A DNA stretch of 64,000 bases from Magnetospirillum sp. (GCA_027532905.1 JAPZUA010000002.1:310001-374000); one strand, 5' to 3'. Positions 27,101 through 35,859 are shown, counted from the first letter of the stretch. Translations and numbers: made by a program. Notes: generated from the sequence alone by a model not told the origin.

Positions 27101-28245
27101 CACAGCACCGAGATTTCGGCTTGGAGGGCGCCTGCGGCTTTGATCGCCTGCAGGATCGTGATCATGTCGCGCGGCGTAATGCCCAGCGCATTGAGGCCGT
27201 TCACGAGCTCCTGCAAGGTCACGCTGCCGGGCAGGACGGCAAGATTGCGGCCGGTCCCTTCGTCGACCTGGATGTCGGTGCGGTTCACGGTCGTGGTGGT
27301 GCCGGTGCTCGAGAAGGGATTGGGCTGGCTCACCTGCGGCGTCTCGGTGATGCGGATTGTCAAGTTGCCCTGGGCGATCGCCACGGTCGAGATGCGCACA
27401 TTCTCGCCCATCACGATGGTGCCGGACTTTTCGTCGATCACGACGCGGGCCATCTGGTCGGGCTGGATCTGCAGCTGTTCGATGTCGGTGAGGAAGCCGA
27501 TCATGTCGTTGCGCCGGTTGGGCGGCGCCATCACGAGCACCGTGCCCGGATCGCGCGCGCGTGCCACCGGCACGCCCGCAAAGGCGCTGATCGCCTGGGC
27601 GATGCGCCGGGCGGTCGTGAAATCGGGATTGCGCAAGGTCACGTTCACGACCTCGAGCGAGGAAAGTTCGAACGTGACTTCGCGCTCGATGATCGCACCG
27701 TTGGCCACACGGCCGCCGGTGGGTGTGCCGCGCGTGACCGACTGGCCGGCACCGGAAGCGGCAAAGCCCGAAATCGCGACGGGGCCTTGGGCAACGGCAT
27801 AGACTTCGCCATCGGCGCCCAGCATCGGGGTGACGAGCAGCGTGCCGCCCATCAGGTTGGTGGCATCGCCAAGGGCCCCGATACTCACGTCCATGCGGGT
27901 CCCGGTGCGGCCGAAAGCGGGCAGGGTGCCCGTGACCATCACGGCCGCGACGTTTTTGGTGCGCAAGGTGCTCGAAATGTCGCGGGTGTTGACACCCATG
28001 CGCTCGAGCATGCCGATGATCGACTGTTGGGTGAAGGGCGCGTTGGCGATGGTGTCGCCCGTGCCGTTAAGGCCGACCACAAGGCCGTAACCGACGAGCA
28101 TGTTTTGGCGCACGCCCTCGAAATCCGCGATGTCCTTGATGCGCACGCGGCCCTGGGCTGCGGCGTCGGCGGGCAGCAGAACCGGGCTTGCGCACAAAAC
28201 AGCGCCGAGGAACGCAAAAATCAGCTTGGTGGGTCGGTTGGCCAT
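27100..28245 (-). CDS. flgI: Flagellar P-ring protein FlgI
   Basis: The 381-residue periplasmic protein forms the P-ring around the rod in the peptidoglycan layer. A signal peptide ends near ADAAAQG, then RVRIKDIADFEGVRQNMLVG YGLVVGL leads to the conserved LNGTGDT. VMVTGTLPAFGRTGTRMDVS and DEKSGTIVMGENVRISTVAI are also typical. I start at MANRPTKL; an upstream start at 28281 would overlap the sigma-54 promoter. It is the first gene of flgI-flgJ-flgN-like. Confidence 0.95.
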   Translation of the reverse strand: MANRPTKLIFAFLGAVLCASPVLLPADAAAQGRVRIKDIADFEGVRQNMLVGYGLVVGLNGTGDTIANAPFTQQSIIGMLERMGVNTRDISSTLRTKNVAAVMVTGTLPAFGRTGTRMDVSIGALGDATNLMGGTLLVTPMLGADGEVYAVAQGPVAISGFAASGAGQSVTRGTPTGGRVANGAIIEREVTFELSSLEVVNVTLRNPDFTTARRIAQAISAFAGVPVARARDPGTVLVMAPPNRRNDMIGFLTDIEQLQIQPDQMARVVIDEKSGTIVMGENVRISTVAIAQGNLTIRITETPQVSQPNPFSSTGTTTTVNRTDIQVDEGTGRNLAVLPGSVTLQELVNGLNALGITPRDMITILQAIKAAGALQAEISVL

Positions 28246-28285
28246 GGTCGTTTTTCCCGCAACTGGAGAGGTCCGCGTCAAGCTT

Positions 28286-28301
28286 TGCGAGACACGTGCC
28301 A
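28286..28301 (-). promoter_or_regulatory. Sigma-54 promoter of flgI
   Basis: Read leftward the sequence is TGGCACGTGTCTCGCA, with the invariant GG and GC exactly ten bases apart. It lies about 40 bp before the flgI start. Caulobacter class III flagellar genes use the same promoter type. Confidence 0.75.
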
Positions 28302-28450
28302 GTCTCTAAATCGTTTATTTTCAATAGCTTGTTGTTAGCGGCTGGCAGCTTGGCTCGGCAAAACAACGTTTTGGCCCGGCAGAAATTGCCGATTGCGGAA
28401 AAATCGCTTCGCCCGCATCTTCTCCCCTGAAAGCCCAAGGAGATGGCGCC

Positions 28451-28879
28451 ATGAAGGTCGGCGATACCGGCGGTCCTCGCAATGTTGGCGGCCCCAAATC
28501 GGCCGTCAAGCCAAGTGCGGGCAAAGGCAGCGACTTTTCCAAATTGCTGGAAGCGGCCGAGCGTGGGGCCGAATCCGTCGGCGGGCCGACGGCTGCCTAC
28601 GGCGTGGGCGCTGTTTTCGGGGCGCAAGAGGTCGAGGACTCGGCCAACAAACCCGCCAACAAGCGCGCCCTCCAGCGCGCCGACGACATGCTCGACAAGC
28701 TCGATGCGCTGCGCCAGGGCCTGCTGACCGGCTCGATGTCGCGCGCCGATCTCATGGATCTGGCCAAACTGGTACGCGCGCGCCAGGAAGTGGGCGCGGA
28801 CCCCGAATTGCGCGCCATTTTGGGCGATATCGAGCTGCGCGCGGCGGTCGAACTCGCCAAGCTCGAAAGCCTTCGCTGA
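28451..28879 (+). CDS. fliX: Flagellar assembly protein FliX
   Basis: The 142-residue cytoplasmic protein has a flexible Gly/Lys-rich start and a conserved helical C-terminal part: ALQRADDMLDKLDALRQGLL, LMDLAKLVRARQ and LRAILGDIELRAAVELAKLE. In Caulobacter FliX links flagellar assembly to the activator FlbD and sigma-54 transcription. Its divergent orientation to flgI matches Caulobacter. AAGGAG at 28438-28443 is a good RBS. Confidence 0.9.
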   Translation: MKVGDTGGPRNVGGPKSAVKPSAGKGSDFSKLLEAAERGAESVGGPTAAYGVGAVFGAQEVEDSANKPANKRALQRADDMLDKLDALRQGLLTGSMSRADLMDLAKLVRARQEVGADPELRAILGDIELRAAVELAKLESLR

Positions 28880-29047
28880 AATTTCACATGGCTTTTCGCT
28901 TTCGGCACGGTATGTGCTTGCCCGCAAGACCAAGGCGACTGCGATTCGCGCGTCGCGCTTGATTTCGACTAGGGTACTCGGATACAAGCCGTGTCGATAA
29001 ACAAAGCCAGTTCTTCCAAGACATCAGGGAGTTCGAACGGGGGCGCC

Positions 29048-29467
29048 ATGACCTATCCTTTGTTGCCACCAGACTACCGCCCTTCGGACAACGAAGAGTT
29101 CATGAACCCGCTGATGCGGGAGTATTTCCGCCAGAAGCTGCTGAGCTGGCGGGCCGATCTGCTCAAGGACTCGACCGAGACGCTGCAGCATCTGCAGGAA
29201 GAAACGGTGCCCGAGGCCGACGTGACCGACCGGGCCTCGACCGAAACCGACCGTTTCACGGAACTGCGCACGCGCGACCGCGAACGCAAGCTGATCGGCA
29301 AGATCGACGCGGCCCTGCGCCGGCTCGACGACGGCAGCTACGGCTATTGCGAAGAGACGGGCGAGCCCATCGGCATCAAGCGGCTCGACGCGCGCCCGAT
29401 CGCTACCCTGTCGATCGAAGCGCAGGAACGCCACGAGCGTATGGAGCGCATGCAGCGCGAAGACTGA
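29048..29467 (+). CDS. dksA: DksA-family RNA polymerase-binding regulator
   Basis: The 139-residue protein has the coiled-coil region (MREYFRQKLLSWRADLLKDS, DRASTETDRFTELRTRDRER) and the C-terminal DGSYGYCEETGEPIGIKRLD segment. Of the four zinc-binding Cys of E. coli DksA only the first remains; the others are Thr, Ser and Ala. Single-Cys DksA is known in alphaproteobacteria. It modulates polymerase together with ppGpp, so it acts in the same pathway as the rsh product. An upstream GTG at 28991 would add 19 low-complexity residues; GGGGG before 29048 favours the shorter form. Confidence 0.9.
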   Translation: MTYPLLPPDYRPSDNEEFMNPLMREYFRQKLLSWRADLLKDSTETLQHLQEETVPEADVTDRASTETDRFTELRTRDRERKLIGKIDAALRRLDDGSYGYCEETGEPIGIKRLDARPIATLSIEAQERHERMERMQRED

Positions 29468-29487
29468 CGCCGATTTAGGGGGCCGGG

Positions 29488-29973
29488 CTAGCCGACCGTA
29501 CGCAGGTCGGCGGCCGCCTCGGCGGGCAGGCAGGGGATGTATTCGCCGTCTTTGGCGATCGTGCGCACGCGCTCGAGCCGCACGGCAGAAACGCCCGGAA
29601 TGCGACGCAGGAAATCGTCGGCGAGCGCTTCGATCTCGGCCTTGTCGCGCGCGCGCAGCTTCAGCATATAGCGCCGGTCGGACGCCAGCGGGTAGCATTC
29701 CTGCACTTCGGGCCGCACCATGACGGCAGCCAGAAACAATGTCTCGTCGAGCGCGCTCTCGAGCGTGATCTCGGCAAAAGCCAGAATCGGATAGCCCAAA
29801 CGGGCGGCATCGACGCGCACGGTCCAGCTGCGAATCATGCGCGTGGCTACAAGCTTGCGGATCCGCTCGTTGGTGGCCGAAATCGACAGGCCGATGCGCC
29901 GCCCCAGTTCGGCGAGCGAAGCGCGCGCATCGGCTTGCAGCGCTTCGAGCAATGCCAAGTCCCGTTTGTCCAT
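29488..29973 (-). CDS. Lrp/AsnC-family transcriptional regulator
   Basis: The 161-residue protein starts MDKRDLALLEALQADARASL with the N-terminal HTH (LAELGRRIGLSISATNERIRKL). The ligand-binding RAM domain follows (YPILAFAEITLES, VQECYPLASDRRYMLKLRAR). The ligand is unknown, usually an amino acid. It is convergent with dksA, 20 bp between stops. I start at MDKRDL rather than 15 residues upstream. Confidence 0.9.
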   Translation of the reverse strand: MDKRDLALLEALQADARASLAELGRRIGLSISATNERIRKLVATRMIRSWTVRVDAARLGYPILAFAEITLESALDETLFLAAVMVRPEVQECYPLASDRRYMLKLRARDKAEIEALADDFLRRIPGVSAVRLERVRTIAKDGEYIPCLPAEAAADLRTVG

Positions 29974-30029
29974 GGTTTCAATTTCGCGAAGCAAATTGCG
30001 AAAGTCAATCGCGCACAACCGACAAAACC

Positions 30030-30061
30030 AAAAAACCCCCGCCTTTCTGGCGGGGGTTTTT
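30030..30061 (-). terminator. Terminator of the flgFGAH operon
   Basis: A 7-bp CCCCCGC/GCGGGGG stem with a 7-base loop has A-runs on its left and T-runs on its right. It lies 24 bp past the flgH stop and, read leftward, ends in a T-run. Confidence 0.85.
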
Positions 30062-30084
30062 CGTCTGCAGGAGGGAGCAAGTCT

Positions 30085-30867
30085 TTAGAACGGCGAGACG
30101 ATATCGAATAGTTGCTGCCCCCAACGCGGCTGCTGGAAGTCGGTGATCTGGCCCTTGCCGCCGTAGGCGATGCGGGCTTCGGCCAACTGGTCTTGGCGGA
30201 TCGTATTGACCGAGGTGATGTCCTGCGGCCGGATGACGCCCGCGAGCTGCAGCACGCGGGCCTCGAAATTGACCCGCACTTCTTGCGAGCCGTTGACGAC
30301 GAAATTGCCGTTGGGCAGCACTTGGGTCACGACGGCCGCAACCCGCAAGTTCAATGTTTCCGAGCGCTGGATGCGGCCCGTACCGTTGTTCGATGTGGTC
30401 GAGCTCAAGCCGCCCAGCGAAACCGTATTGCCGGTCGCGTTGTTGCTCGAGGTGTTGTTGTTGGCGCCGGGCAGGCGCGACAGCAGATCGGTCGTGCTGT
30501 AGCCCAGGAACTGCGAGGACACGTCGGCGCCTTCCGTGTTGGTGCGGCCGCGCGTCGTCGTATTGCTGAAGTCGGCCGTGTCCGCGATGCTGACGATTAC
30601 GGTCACGATATCGCCAACCTGGTTGGCGCGGTTGTCCTTGAAGAACTGGCGGGCACCTGTGCGCCACAGCGAGGCGTTGTTCTGGCCCTCGCCTTCGGCG
30701 CGCGGCGGGGACGGCATCGTGATGCGCGGGTTGGTATCGGCCGGGTTCTTGATGGGGGTAAGGGCAGGGCCCTGGCCCATTTCCGAGAGGCGCGAGAGCG
30801 TGTTGCCGCAGGCCGCAAGGCTCGCGGCAGCACACACGACGAAGGCAAGGCGGAAGAAGGGTTTCAT
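30085..30867 (-). CDS. flgH: Flagellar L-ring lipoprotein FlgH
   Basis: The 260-residue outer-membrane lipoprotein forms the L-ring. The lipobox is LAAC (Cys20). The core has SLWRTGARQFFKDNRANQVG DIVTVIVSIAD, the long Asn/Ser/Thr-rich loop and the conserved VVTQVLPNGNFVVNGSQEVR. RPQDITSVNTIRQDQLAEAR follows near the end. It is the last gene of flgF-flgG-flgA-flgH. Confidence 0.95.
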   Translation of the reverse strand: MKPFFRLAFVVCAAASLAACGNTLSRLSEMGQGPALTPIKNPADTNPRITMPSPPRAEGEGQNNASLWRTGARQFFKDNRANQVGDIVTVIVSIADTADFSNTTTRGRTNTEGADVSSQFLGYSTTDLLSRLPGANNNTSSNNATGNTVSLGGLSSTTSNNGTGRIQRSETLNLRVAAVVTQVLPNGNFVVNGSQEVRVNFEARVLQLAGVIRPQDITSVNTIRQDQLAEARIAYGGKGQITDFQQPRWGQQLFDIVSPF

Positions 30868-30906
30868 GGCGGGTCTCCGGTCAAACGAGCAAGAGGCGAA
30901 AAGGGG

Positions 30907-31866
30907 TTAGGGCTTGAGGGCGGCCAGGCGCGGCGACATCGGCACGGCGACTGTGTCGGGGCCGACGACGACGCCTTCGATCTGGCGGTTAGAGGTGGTG
31001 TTGAGAACGCGGATCGTGTCGCCGCGCGCACCTTCTTCGACCGCACGGCCCTGAACGCTGAGGCTCAGACTGCCCATTTGCAGCAGCACGGTGACGTTGG
31101 CATTGCGGGCCACGAGAGTTGCAGCGCGCACGTCGGTTTCGCGCACCGGCTCACGTTCGCGCAGGCGCTGGCGGGCGACCTGGCCGATCAGCTTGTCGGC
31201 ACTTGCGATCACGTCGCGCCGTGTTGCGTCTTCGCGCACCTGCACCATTTCGACGTCGGCCGAACGGATCGTTTCGCCCGCCCCGATCGCACGGCGCAAG
31301 ACCGGCAGGCGGGCCGTGGTCATCACGCGGCCCTGCAGCGTGAGGCGCTGGGCGCCGACATGGCTGCCGCCGGCGATCAGCGTTGCCGTGAAGCGGCCGT
31401 TGGCGCGGTCGAACTGGAGTTGGCGAACTTCGAGGTCGGCGGGCGCTTCGATCGGCAGCGAAACGCTGGGGGCGCGGCCGCCGAAATCGATTTCGTCGCT
31501 GGCACGCATGCCTTCGGCGAGCAGCGCTTGGCGCAGCACCGGCACGATGTCGGCCGACTCAAGCGTGCGGCCCATGCGTTCGACAAGCACGCGGTCGAAG
31601 CGCGTCTGCGGGCGCCAGGCAAGATTGTTGACGCGCGCGATTTCCATGAGCTGGGCGATTTCGACCGCGACGCGGCGGCCGGGCGCGGGCGCGCGCAGCA
31701 CGGCGCGGTCGCTGTTCACGCCGTCGAACAGGTCCGAGAGGCGCACGAGATCGCCTTCGACGACGACAAGGTCGCTGCGCAGCGTTTGCGCGTGGGCGGC
31801 CGGGGCGAATGCTGCCGGCGCTAGGGTCGCGACGGCGGCGGCAAGGAGAAGGGCGAAGCGGGTCAT
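30907..31866 (-). CDS. flgA: Flagellar P-ring assembly chaperone FlgA
   Basis: The 319-residue periplasmic chaperone helps P-ring formation. The signal peptide ends near AHAQ. The C-terminal SAF-type domain has RAIGAGETIRSADVEMVQVR and LIGQVARQRLREREPVRETD, and the end holds LLQMGSLSLSVQGRAVEEGA. It is longer than E. coli FlgA (about 219) because of an N-terminal extension, as usual in alphaproteobacteria. Confidence 0.9.
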   Translation of the reverse strand: MTRFALLLAAAVATLAPAAFAPAAHAQTLRSDLVVVEGDLVRLSDLFDGVNSDRAVLRAPAPGRRVAVEIAQLMEIARVNNLAWRPQTRFDRVLVERMGRTLESADIVPVLRQALLAEGMRASDEIDFGGRAPSVSLPIEAPADLEVRQLQFDRANGRFTATLIAGGSHVGAQRLTLQGRVMTTARLPVLRRAIGAGETIRSADVEMVQVREDATRRDVIASADKLIGQVARQRLREREPVRETDVRAATLVARNANVTVLLQMGSLSLSVQGRAVEEGARGDTIRVLNTTSNRQIEGVVVGPDTVAVPMSPRLAALKP

Positions 31867-31888
31867 GGTCGGTATCCTTCAGACTGGA

Positions 31889-32674
31889 TCAGCGCATCTG
31901 GTTGACGGTGTTCAGCATCTGGTCGGAGGCCTGGATGATCTTCGAGTTCATCTCGTACGCGCGCTGCGCCGTGATGAGCGAGGTGATCTCGTTGACCGAG
32001 TTGACGTTCGAGCCTTCGACGAAACCCTGCTGCAGCGTGCCGAAACCGGCCGTGCCGGCCGTGCCGCCGATCGCGTCGCCCGAGGCCGCACTCGTCAGGA
32101 AGTTCGTGTTGCCGATCGGGATCAGGCCCGCTTCGTTGATGAAGGCGGCCATCGTGAACTGGCCGACCTGCTGCAAGGCCGTCTGGCCCGGGATCTGGAC
32201 GAACACCTGGCCCGACTGGTTGACCGAAATGCTCGTGGCGTTGTTCGGCACCTGGCCGGGGCCGACCACCGCGAAACCGTCGGCCGTCACGATCGAGCCC
32301 TGGTTGTTGAGCTGGAAGGAGCCGGCGCGCGTGTAGGCGGTTTCGCCGGTCGGCAGCGTCACCTGGAAGAAGCCGCGGCCCTGGATCGCAAGATCGAGCG
32401 AGTTGTCGGTCTTGAGCAGCGAGCCTTGCTCGTGGATGCGGTAGACGGCCGTGGGCTTGACGCCGAGGCCGATCTGGATGCCCGCAGGCACCGTGCCGCC
32501 GGCGTCGGACGCCGCCGTGCCGGCGCGGCGTTGGGCCTGGTAGAGCAGGTCCTGGAACTCCGCGCGCTGGCGTTTGAAGCCGGTCGTGTTGAGGTTGGCG
32601 ATGTTGTTCGAGATGACTTCGACGTTCAGCTGCTGGGCCAGCATGCCGGTCGCGGCGGTGTTGAGGGAGCGCAT
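31889..32674 (-). CDS. flgG: Flagellar distal rod protein FlgG
   Basis: The 261-residue axial protein starts MRSLNTAATGMLAQQLNVEV, then ISNNIANLNTTGFKRQRAEF QDLLYQ, the N-terminal rod motif. It ends VNSVNEITSLITAQRAYEMN SKIIQASDQML, the C-terminal one. Both termini form the coiled core of the distal rod. The length matches the family exactly. Confidence 0.96.
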   Translation of the reverse strand: MRSLNTAATGMLAQQLNVEVISNNIANLNTTGFKRQRAEFQDLLYQAQRRAGTAASDAGGTVPAGIQIGLGVKPTAVYRIHEQGSLLKTDNSLDLAIQGRGFFQVTLPTGETAYTRAGSFQLNNQGSIVTADGFAVVGPGQVPNNATSISVNQSGQVFVQIPGQTALQQVGQFTMAAFINEAGLIPIGNTNFLTSAASGDAIGGTAGTAGFGTLQQGFVEGSNVNSVNEITSLITAQRAYEMNSKIIQASDQMLNTVNQMR

Positions 32675-32698
32675 GGGTCTATCTCCTGGTCAAAAGTT

Positions 32699-33445
32699 TC
32701 AAGCGACGCGGGCGAGGCGGTCGATCGCCCGGCGGGCGCGGTCGTGTTCGCTGTCGATGATTCGTTGGGCGCTTTCGTAGCGGCGGGTGATGTCGAGCAT
32801 CTGGGTGAGCTCGGTCACTGATACGACGTTCGAGCCTTCGAGAATGCCCTGGTGGATTTCGGCGCGTGCATCGGCCGGGACGGGGTCTTGCGTGCTGGCA
32901 TAGAGCCCGCCGCCGAGGCGCGTGAGCGCCTGGTCGTCGACGAACGACACCAGATTCACGCGGCCGACATTGTTGGCGCCGTTGATGACGTCGCCCTGCT
33001 TCGTGATTTCGATGCTGGGCTCGTTGGGATTGACCGCGATCGGGCGGTTGTTGCGGTCGAGCAGCGCAAAGCCTTCCGTGTTGACGATGCGCCCGGTGCT
33101 GTCGAGGCGGAAATTGCCGTCGCGCGTGTAGCGCGGGCCGACCGGCGTCTCGACGACGAAATAGGCGTTGCCGTTGATCATCATGTCGAGCGGGGCGTCG
33201 GTCTTGATCGCCTGGCCCGGCCGCGTGTCGCGGTAGGTGCCGATACCCTCGACGAAAGCGAGTTTCTGCGCGCCGTCGCCGCCGATGCCGGGATTGCCGG
33301 CCTTGGGCGTCAGATACTGTGCGAACAGCAGCCGCTCGCCGCGAAAGCCCGTGGTGTTGGTGTTCGCCAGATTGTTGGCAACCGTCTCCATCTGGCGACG
33401 CAAGGCGCTTTGATGCGACAGGGCGAGATAAGAAGGGTTTTCCAT
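32699..33445 (-). CDS. flgF: Flagellar proximal rod protein FlgF
   Basis: The 248-residue axial protein starts MENPSYLALSHQSALRRQME with VANNLANTNTTGFRGERLLF. It ends SNVVSVTELTQMLDITRRYE SAQRIIDSEHDRARRAIDRL. It is the first gene of the flgF-flgG-flgA-flgH unit and is preceded by a sigma-54 promoter. Confidence 0.95.
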   Translation of the reverse strand: MENPSYLALSHQSALRRQMETVANNLANTNTTGFRGERLLFAQYLTPKAGNPGIGGDGAQKLAFVEGIGTYRDTRPGQAIKTDAPLDMMINGNAYFVVETPVGPRYTRDGNFRLDSTGRIVNTEGFALLDRNNRPIAVNPNEPSIEITKQGDVINGANNVGRVNLVSFVDDQALTRLGGGLYASTQDPVPADARAEIHQGILEGSNVVSVTELTQMLDITRRYESAQRIIDSEHDRARRAIDRLARVA

Positions 33446-33510
33446 CGTTCGGGTCCGTTGGGCAGAGGGGCGGTTGGCACAGGTCCCATTGCGGGGACAA
33501 CGAAGAGGAT

Positions 33511-33526
33511 TGCAGCCGCCGTGCCA
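33511..33526 (-). promoter_or_regulatory. Sigma-54 promoter of flgF
   Basis: Read leftward the sequence is TGGCACGGCGGCTGCA with GG and GC ten bases apart, 66 bp before the flgF start. Just upstream, AATTAA-N5-TTAATT (33530-33546) is a dyad that may bind an activator or bending protein. The rest of the 33446-33754 gap holds a CCCGGCA/TGCCGGG hairpin (33587-33605) and the tRNA promoter. Confidence 0.75.
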
Positions 33527-33652
33527 GCTAATTAATCAAGTTAATTCATATGGTTAGGAAAAATCCGGAAGCTTTCGAACATGCCTCCCGGCAATTCCTG
33601 CCGGGTTGAAGCTGCCGCTTTGGCGCTTTGGCCTCGATCAGCAAAGCGAGCG

Positions 33653-33681
33653 TTGAAACTGGCGGGCGGGTGCGGCATAGT
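33653..33681 (+). promoter_or_regulatory. Candidate promoter of tRNA-Pro
   Basis: TTGAAA (33653-33658), 17 bp, CATAGT (33676-33681). It would start transcription about 65 bp before the mature tRNA. Confidence 0.5.
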
Positions 33682-33754
33682 CCGCGCCCGTTCGTGCCTG
33701 TCTTCGCCCCAAAGACGATCTTGCGCGCAGGAACGGTTGAGGCCGGATCAATGA

Positions 33755-33831
33755 CGGAGCGTAGCGCAGCCCGGTAGCGCATCAGTCTGGGGGACTGGGG
33801 GTCGTGGGTTCGAATCCCGCCGCTCCGACCA
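33755..33831 (+). tRNA. tRNA-Pro (GGG anticodon)
   Basis: The 77-base gene folds into a full cloverleaf. The acceptor CGGAGCG pairs with CGCTCCG, the D stem is GCGC/GCGC, and the anticodon stem TCAGT/ACTGG encloses the loop CTGGGGG (anticodon GGG). The T arm has GTTCGAATC, and encoded ACCA ends the gene. An integrase gene follows 117 bp later, so the 3' end is the probable attachment site of the element. Confidence 0.95.
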
Positions 33832-33840
33832 ACAAAGAAG

Positions 33841-33868
33841 CCCGCTAGATCAATGGTCTAGCGGGTTT
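33841..33868 (+). terminator. Terminator after tRNA-Pro
   Basis: CCCGCTAGA (33841-33849) pairs with TCTAGCGGG (33857-33865) around a 7-base loop; only three T follow. Confidence 0.65.
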
Positions 33869-33947
33869 CGACGTTTTCGGGCTTGCGTCTGGTTTCCACG
33901 TAGTTTCCACTCAGTTTCCAACGGACTTGCCGTTGGAGGTTGGCTGG

Positions 33948-35111
33948 ATGCCCAAAAGCGCGATGTTGCCCGTATTGCCTGGAATCAAGATTGTCTCGAA
34001 GACGCTCGCCGACGGGACGGTGAAGACCTTCTATTACCATCGAGCTACGAAGCTTGCCCTTGGCTCGGATCGGGCCCGCGCGGTCGCTCGCGCGGCCGAG
34101 ATCGAAATGCTCGCTGGACCCGAACCGCGGCGCCGGCAGGCCGGGGCGCTGAGCGACGTCATCGCCAAATTCAAGGTCTCGCCAGAGTATGTCGGGCTTG
34201 CCGAGGGGACAAAGACGCTCTGGCTCCCTTTCTTGACGGACCTTGAGGAGCGGGTCGGTGACTGGGCACCAAAGATGTTCTCCCGTGCGATGGCCAGCAA
34301 GTTCAAAGCGACCCTGATTGCCAAGCACGGGTCGGGATCGGCCCGGAACCGCTTCAAATGCTATTCGCGCCTATGGAACTGGGCGGTCCAGAACGGCCAT
34401 ATCGAAGTCGTGAACCCGTTTACGGCACCCGGCTCGTTTGCGAAGGGGTGGCATAGCAAAAAGGCAAAGCCAATCTGGCGGCGCAATCACGTTGAAGCCT
34501 TTCTGACCGCCACGCGCGAAGTCAATGTCGGCGGAAACCCGGCCTTGGTCACGCATAAGGCTACTCGGACGGAAGGCGTTCCGGACGATATGCGTCTCGC
34601 ATTTTTGCTGGCGCTTTTCACGCTGCAGCGGCGGGGTGACATTTTAAGGATTACCGGCGATAAAATTCGTGTCGATAATCACGGACGTTGGTGGATGAAG
34701 CTCAAGCAAGAAAAGACCTGGGCCGACGTCGAGTTCCCTGTCCATAAGCTCCTCCGGGCCGAAATCGAGCGCCAGAAGATCAATCCGGGAGAGAAGCGCC
34801 CGCTTGTGAAAACGAAGAGCGAGGGGATGTTCGACGATCGGAACTTCAGTCGGAAATTCCGGACTTGGCTGGAGGCGGCAAACATCCGCAGCCTCAACTT
34901 CCATGCCCTGCGGCGCAGCGGCATGGTTTGGTTAGCCGAGGCCGGTGTCAGTGCCCCGCGAATTGCTGGCCTCTCCGGGCACTCGATTGCCGTGACCCAG
35001 AAAATTCTCGACGAATACATCGTTCGGACGAAGGAGCTCGCCGAGGCGGCGATCGACGCGTTCGAACGGATCACTCAAGACGCTTTTCCAGTGCGCGTCG
35101 GACGAAGGTGA
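33948..35111 (+). CDS. int: Tyrosine-type site-specific integrase
   Basis: The 387-residue recombinase has an N-terminal arm-type region and a SAM-like core domain around residues 60-180. The catalytic domain has Arg in FTLQRRGDILRI, HxxR in NFHALRRSGMVWLAEAG, His in GLSGHSIAVTQ and the nucleophile Tyr in ILDEYIVRTKE. It is adjacent to a tRNA 3' end, the classic target of this class, so it should integrate and excise this element. The start is at MPKSAM; seven more residues are possible. It overlaps the next, convergent gene by 41 bp. Confidence 0.92.
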   Translation: MPKSAMLPVLPGIKIVSKTLADGTVKTFYYHRATKLALGSDRARAVARAAEIEMLAGPEPRRRQAGALSDVIAKFKVSPEYVGLAEGTKTLWLPFLTDLEERVGDWAPKMFSRAMASKFKATLIAKHGSGSARNRFKCYSRLWNWAVQNGHIEVVNPFTAPGSFAKGWHSKKAKPIWRRNHVEAFLTATREVNVGGNPALVTHKATRTEGVPDDMRLAFLLALFTLQRRGDILRITGDKIRVDNHGRWWMKLKQEKTWADVEFPVHKLLRAEIERQKINPGEKRPLVKTKSEGMFDDRNFSRKFRTWLEAANIRSLNFHALRRSGMVWLAEAGVSAPRIAGLSGHSIAVTQKILDEYIVRTKELAEAAIDAFERITQDAFPVRVGRR

Positions 35112-35673
35112 GGTCATCGTTGGGTGCCCCTGACTCGAACTCAGAGGCGACCTGTCCTCGCGCCAATCGTTCGATTTCAAATCGTGACCAGCGAAGATGG
35201 CGGCGCCGGCTGCTGCGATTTGCTGATGGTATGGGATGCAGCATAGGGGCGTAGCGCTGCAAAAAGGTTTTTGAGCTGACTTTGAAAATTTGAGCCGCTT
35301 CCGTGGTTGTCAGAATAGGCGCTTGATCGGTTGGGGGAGTTTGCTTGGTGGTGTGTAACTGTGATCGACGGATCGCCGGACGCGCGTGCTTTGAAGCGAG
35401 AAGAATTTTGTAGAGATGAAAAAGATCGACCTCCTCGACGACACGATTTAGAGGGGCGTCCGGTCGAAGATTTTTCGACTGAAGAGTTACCGGACCTGAG
35501 CTTGTCGCAGTTCGAGCGACGGAGGTGTCTAGATAGCTTTGTTTCTTTGGATTGGGTAAGGTCTTAGCTGCCTGCGCTTTGGCACAAGTCGATGCCTTCC
35601 AAAGTCCTTCGACAGGGCTTAGGTGGTTGTGTGAGATATCAATCTCACTTGGCTTGGTGCGTACGAGCTTCAC
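35071..35673 (-). CDS. Excisionase-like HTH DNA-binding protein
   Basis: The 200-residue protein has a MerR/excisionase-type HTH near the C-terminus: ILTTTEAAQIFKVSSKTFLQ (about 120-140), then RRRHLRWSRFEIERLARGQ. The N-terminal 110 residues are low-complexity, rich in Ser, Thr, Lys and Pro, and unlike any domain I know; the true start may be further in. Placement beside the integrase suggests a recombination directionality factor. A copy of the 23-bp repeat lies 23 bp before its start. Confidence 0.55.
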   Translation of the reverse strand: MKLVRTKPSEIDISHNHLSPVEGLWKASTCAKAQAAKTLPNPKKQSYLDTSVARTATSSGPVTLQSKNLRPDAPLNRVVEEVDLFHLYKILLASKHARPAIRRSQLHTTKQTPPTDQAPILTTTEAAQIFKVSSKTFLQRYAPMLHPIPSANRSSRRRHLRWSRFEIERLARGQVASEFESGAPNDDLTFVRRALEKRLE

Positions 35674-35695
35674 AAGCCGAGAATGGGGCCGGCGT

Positions 35696-35718
35696 CTTAA
35701 AATCCGGCGCGGCGGAAG
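35696..35718 (+). repeat. 23-bp repeat copy A
   Basis: CTTAAAATCCGGC...GGCGGAAG, upstream of the excisionase-like gene. It differs by one base from copy B at 38855. An AT-rich patch (35720-35775) follows that probably carries the leftward promoter of the HTH gene. Confidence 0.8.
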
Positions 35719-35859
35719 AAAAAACCGGAATACACTAAATTTATAGGATATTTTATATAAGTGCTATGCTTTCCCATAGGACGAAGTTTTGTAGCCTTCT
35801 GTTGCAGAGCTTTGCTCACCCCTCCCCACTGCTCTTCGTTTAGGCTGCGGTAACTCCGG

